From contig JAAYKC010000005.1 of the NCBI GenBank assembly GCA_012522645.1, positions 1-14,309 on the forward strand: a stretch of DNA of 14,309 nucleotides, in the 5' to 3' direction. Each line of letters begins with the position of its first letter. Position 1 is the stretch's first letter. The DNA comes from Thermoplasmatales archaeon. Its GTDB lineage: Archaea > Thermoplasmatota > Thermoplasmata > Methanomassiliicoccales > Methanomethylophilaceae. The notes beneath the pieces are model-generated. The model was not told where the DNA came from. It did no database searches and was given only the letters and a program-made list of their open reading frames with translations. Below, in pieces: positions 11,708 to 14,309 of this stretch. Position numbers and translations under genes: made by a program.

Positions 11708-13653
11708 GATCTCCTGAATGCTCTCAATCCTTTTATTACCAACAGGGATACGATGATCAGGATCAATGGTGCCGCGATCAGGAGGTCCTGTCCGTCTTTC
11801 TCAGAAACGTCCACGGTGATGCTCTCCTCCAATACCGAGCCGTCCGGGAATACGGCCCTGACGGAGATCACATGCATACCTGCACCGAATGATACGGGGA
11901 TCCTCATGCCCTCTCTGTCGAACGTACCGTCCGAATCGATGTCCCAGCAAAAGACCGTCCCCTCCGGCACAACGGATCCTTCTGCGGACAGGACGAAGAC
12001 ACCGCCCTCTACGAGCCTTCCCTTAACGGATGCCCTCAAGGACACGTTCTCAATATCGGGCCCCCAGTCGGACAGGAATATGCCGGAATAGAAATCAGCG
12101 ACTTCGGCTGAATGCAGGATCACTGCCGCCTCCCTGTTCTGGAAGAATGAAGTGGATGTCCAGTTGATCGACCCCACCCAGGCTGAATCATCAACTATCA
12201 GCCCTTTATTGTGAGTCATAGAGTAATCATCACCGCCTTTCACGCACCTGACCTCCACCTCCGTTTTCCTGAGCGCCTCCATGACACCGTACCCATCCCT
12301 GGTATCCTCATCGGAGGGATCGTCGAAGGAGACATCGATTATCAGTCTGGCATCAACACCTCTTTCTGCGGCCTGGCACATCCATGCCGCAGGATTCCCG
12401 GATAAGGTTTCCGCCCATGAGTACTGCACCCTGAGCTGTTGGGAGTACGCTCTGATCTCCGCTTCGGATATCAGACGCTCTATTGCGGCCTCGGGGCTGT
12501 TGGGCGAGAATATCGGGACTGCATCAGCCCGGAACTCCTGTGCGTACACGTCATCGTAGCTGAAGGGCGGGACCTTCACCGGAGCGTATGCCGGGTACAG
12601 GTCCCTGAATCTCACGACATCCGTATTATCCAGATCTGAATCGGATTCGAAGACGCTCCTGAAAACTGAAGCACAGCTCTCCGAATGCACCACTGCACCC
12701 CATCCTCTGTTGGACGAGAACGAGCTCTCCGTCCAGTTCTCCGATGTGATTATCACTGTCCGGCCGTCCACAACCGCATACTTGGCATGCAGATAGGTGT
12801 ATCTCCTGAATCCGTCATCGGACTTCTTCATCATTCTGACATCCGCGCCTCCTTCTTCCAGTGCGGACAGCACCCCCAGGCTGCTTTTCGAGATGCCCCC
12901 TGCCGGATCGCCCTCTGCAAGCACCGTGACCGATATGCCTCTCCCGATCAGCTCCAGGAGGATGTGGGCCGCACCGATATGATTCAGAGTATAGAGGCAG
13001 AGGCAGACCTCGCTCTCAGCAGATCTCAGCGCATCGAACACCGGTGCACCTACGGAATCAGGGAATGAGAAGGGGATCACCGACGATTCGTGAACGCTGT
13101 CCGGCGGAACATACAGTATGCCTCCCGTGCCTATGCTCCAATCCTTTGACGAATCGGTATCGAATGCGGATATGCGATACGCATACCTGTACCTGGGTAT
13201 CTTCTGAAGAGGTTCTCCGACCCAGCCTTCGCAGATCTCCGCATTGCCGTACACAAGACAGTCCAACACCGTCCCGTCTCTTTCCAGATACACCTGGTCA
13301 CCGTTATCCGCAAGGGCGAATCTCGATTGGGAGATCCCGGGGGATGTGAAGGTCAGGTATCTCCCACAGGGGAACCAGCTGTCCGGATCGGACCTCAGGA
13401 CGGAGAGGGAGGCACCGGGTGCCAGGATCACGGGTGTTGTGAACCTTACGGTGCCCTCGCCGTCGCATATGGAAACGTTCGACAGATCGGACGGTGCATT
13501 GCCGTAATTGGTTATCGTCACCCCTTCGAAATCCCCTACGGGGATGACGCAGCTCAGTCTGAGGCAGTCAGATGATGCATCGCACGGGAACGGCAGGACC
13601 GAGACCGACAGTATCAGCAGGCACACTGCCGGAAGGACAAAGGATCTCCTCAT
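11704..13653 (-). CDS. Secreted, membrane-anchored phospholipase D-family protein with lamin-tail and PKD-like domains
   Basis: This 649-residue protein starts with a signal peptide (Arg-Arg, hydrophobic core, about residues 1-27). A lamin-tail-like beta domain follows (about 30-150), and then two phospholipase D domains. Their HKD motifs are intact: H289-A-K291-x4-D296 followed by SENWTESSF, and H481-N-K483-x4-D488 followed by SINWTSTSF. Both halves together normally form one active site that cuts phosphodiester bonds through a phospho-histidine. A PKD-like beta domain (about 550-617, with CWDIDSDGTFD) and a C-terminal membrane helix (about 624-641) with a basic tail complete it. It is therefore an outward-facing enzyme tethered to the membrane. 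Lamin-tail domains often accompany extracellular nucleases, so DNA is a plausible substrate; phospholipids are the alternative. No lipobox is seen. The start is supported by the signal peptide and a TATA-like box 25 bp upstream. Confidence 0.88.
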   Translation of the reverse strand: MRRSFVLPAVCLLILSVSVLPFPCDASSDCLRLSCVIPVGDFEGVTITNYGNAPSDLSNVSICDGEGTVRFTTPVILAPGASLSVLRSDPDSWFPCGRYLTFTSPGISQSRFALADNGDQVYLERDGTVLDCLVYGNAEICEGWVGEPLQKIPRYRYAYRISAFDTDSSKDWSIGTGGILYVPPDSVHESSVIPFSFPDSVGAPVFDALRSAESEVCLCLYTLNHIGAAHILLELIGRGISVTVLAEGDPAGGISKSSLGVLSALEEGGADVRMMKKSDDGFRRYTYLHAKYAVVDGRTVIITSENWTESSFSSNRGWGAVVHSESCASVFRSVFESDSDLDNTDVVRFRDLYPAYAPVKVPPFSYDDVYAQEFRADAVPIFSPNSPEAAIERLISEAEIRAYSQQLRVQYSWAETLSGNPAAWMCQAAERGVDARLIIDVSFDDPSDEDTRDGYGVMEALRKTEVEVRCVKGGDDYSMTHNKGLIVDDSAWVGSINWTSTSFFQNREAAVILHSAEVADFYSGIFLSDWGPDIENVSLRASVKGRLVEGGVFVLSAEGSVVPEGTVFCWDIDSDGTFDREGMRIPVSFGAGMHVISVRAVFPDGSVLEESITVDVSEKDGQDLLIAAPLILIIVSLLVIKGLRAFRRS

Positions 13654-13674
13654 GGATGAGGGACCGCATCCCCT

Positions 13675-13680
13675 CTTATA
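13675..13680 (-). promoter_or_regulatory. TATA-like box for the phospholipase D-family gene
   Basis: TATAAG on the - strand is centred about 25 bp before the ATG at 13653, as for a leaderless transcript. It lies in the 49-bp gap after tpiA, so the phospholipase D-family gene and the acetyltransferase gene can be transcribed separately from tpiA. Confidence 0.45.
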
Positions 13681-13702
13681 CCGTGAGCTTCTACATGTAC
13701 GC

Positions 13703-14309
13703 TTACAGGTGCTTCACAAGATCGAGCAGGGCCCCTTTCGGATCCACCGCACGAACCACACCGGAAGCCACCAGTACGCCCACGGCTCCCATCTCGATGG
13801 CACCGGCGACATCAAGTCCGGACTTTATCCCCGCTCCGCACAGCACACCGATCTTGGAGCTTACGTTCCTGACGAGCTCAACGGACTCGGTGATGCTCTT
13901 GGGATTCGCCTTCGTGACGGACAGGTCTCCTCCGATCAGCTCCGGAGGCTCGAGTGCCACGTACGTAGGTTCGAAGGTAGCGACACCGGCCGCCGCTCTG
14001 GGCGTGTCCGCACATACCATCGTTTCCAGCGGGATTGTCCTGCACATGCCTATGGTCCTCCCTATTTCACCGTCGGAGAGCCTGTGCTCGGCATGATTGA
14101 CCAGGGTTCCCACGGCACCTGCGGTACGGGCCAGGGACGGTGTGTTCCATCCCGTTTCCGTACCCTCGGGGCGCGGGTCCACGCTCTGAGCGAAAACAGG
14201 TATCTTAACGGATCTGGCAACATATGCCAGCTCTGCAGTCGGAGGGCAGACCGCGATCTGGATCCCGGTCTCCTCGGACACCTGCTCACATATCTGCGCC
14301 AGCTCCAGA
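13703..14309 (-). CDS. tpiA: Triosephosphate isomerase, archaeal type (N-terminus beyond the window)
   Basis: The frame is open through the right edge; about 202 of an expected 220 or so residues are present, and the N-terminal Asn-Phe-Lys catalytic lysine region lies outside. The product interconverts dihydroxyacetone phosphate and glyceraldehyde 3-phosphate in gluconeogenesis and glycolysis. Visible archaeal TIM features include GTLVNHAEHR (catalytic His region), VALEPPELIG (catalytic Glu), LCGAGIKSG and GVLVASGVV (phosphate binding). A GTG at 14281 could be taken as a start, but the upstream codons (LELAQICEQ) continue the family's helix, so the gene is truncated only by the window. It ends with TAA at 13703-13705. 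Confidence 0.93.
   Translation of the reverse strand, partial: LELAQICEQVSEETGIQIAVCPPTAELAYVARSVKIPVFAQSVDPRPEGTETGWNTPSLARTAGAVGTLVNHAEHRLSDGEIGRTIGMCRTIPLETMVCADTPRAAAGVATFEPTYVALEPPELIGGDLSVTKANPKSITESVELVRNVSSKIGVLCGAGIKSGLDVAGAIEMGAVGVLVASGVVRAVDPKGALLDLVKHL

Noticed and set aside
14279..14281. GTG as the true start of tpiA
   Set aside because: The frame continues upstream with family-like sequence, and the catalytic lysine region would be missing, so the gene simply runs off the window.

Overview
The window looks like chromosomal DNA from an archaeon, most likely a methanogen of the order Methanomassiliicoccales or a close Thermoplasmatota relative. The reasons are an archaeal-type DnaG primase, an archaeal triosephosphate isomerase, a protein of the MtaA/MtbA/CmuA branch of the uroporphyrinogen decarboxylase family, and TATA-like boxes about 25-30 bp before start codons, which implies mostly leaderless transcripts. 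The lineage is inferred from gene content; no rRNA is present.

Layout. Positions 1-107 hold the tail of an unidentified + strand gene. Its stop interlocks with that of a large - strand surface protein (104-2596) carrying a signal peptide, GLUG-type repeats and a C-terminal membrane anchor. Diverging from it is a 63-residue ubiquitin-fold (ThiS/MoaD-like) protein ending in Gly-Gly (2683-2874). It converges on a small cysteine-rich metal-binding protein (2863-3210). That gene diverges from a UroD-family, probably corrinoid-linked, protein (3292-4410).

A + strand block follows. First is a two-gene operon encoding a Mre11/SbcD/YhaO-like nuclease (4450-5649) and a Rad50-like YhaN-type ATPase with two membrane helices in its middle instead of a zinc hook (5649-8081). 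Next is a gene-free stretch of about 240 bases that can fold into at least four consecutive hairpins. Then come archaeal dnaG (8320-9759) and, overlapping its stop, a Lon-like AAA+ ATPase with a zinc ribbon and no protease domain (9756-11267).

The right end is on the - strand: partial tpiA (13703 to the window edge), a secreted, membrane-anchored two-HKD phospholipase-D-family protein (11704-13653), and a GNAT acetyltransferase coupled to it by a 4-base overlap (11252-11707).

Genes are tightly packed, and three convergent pairs overlap at their 3' ends. The points most worth a second look are the structured leader before dnaG, the membrane-inserted Mre11/Rad50-like pair, and the protease-less zinc-ribbon Lon-like ATPase translationally linked to dnaG. 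No CRISPR array, tRNA, rRNA or complete insertion sequence was seen.
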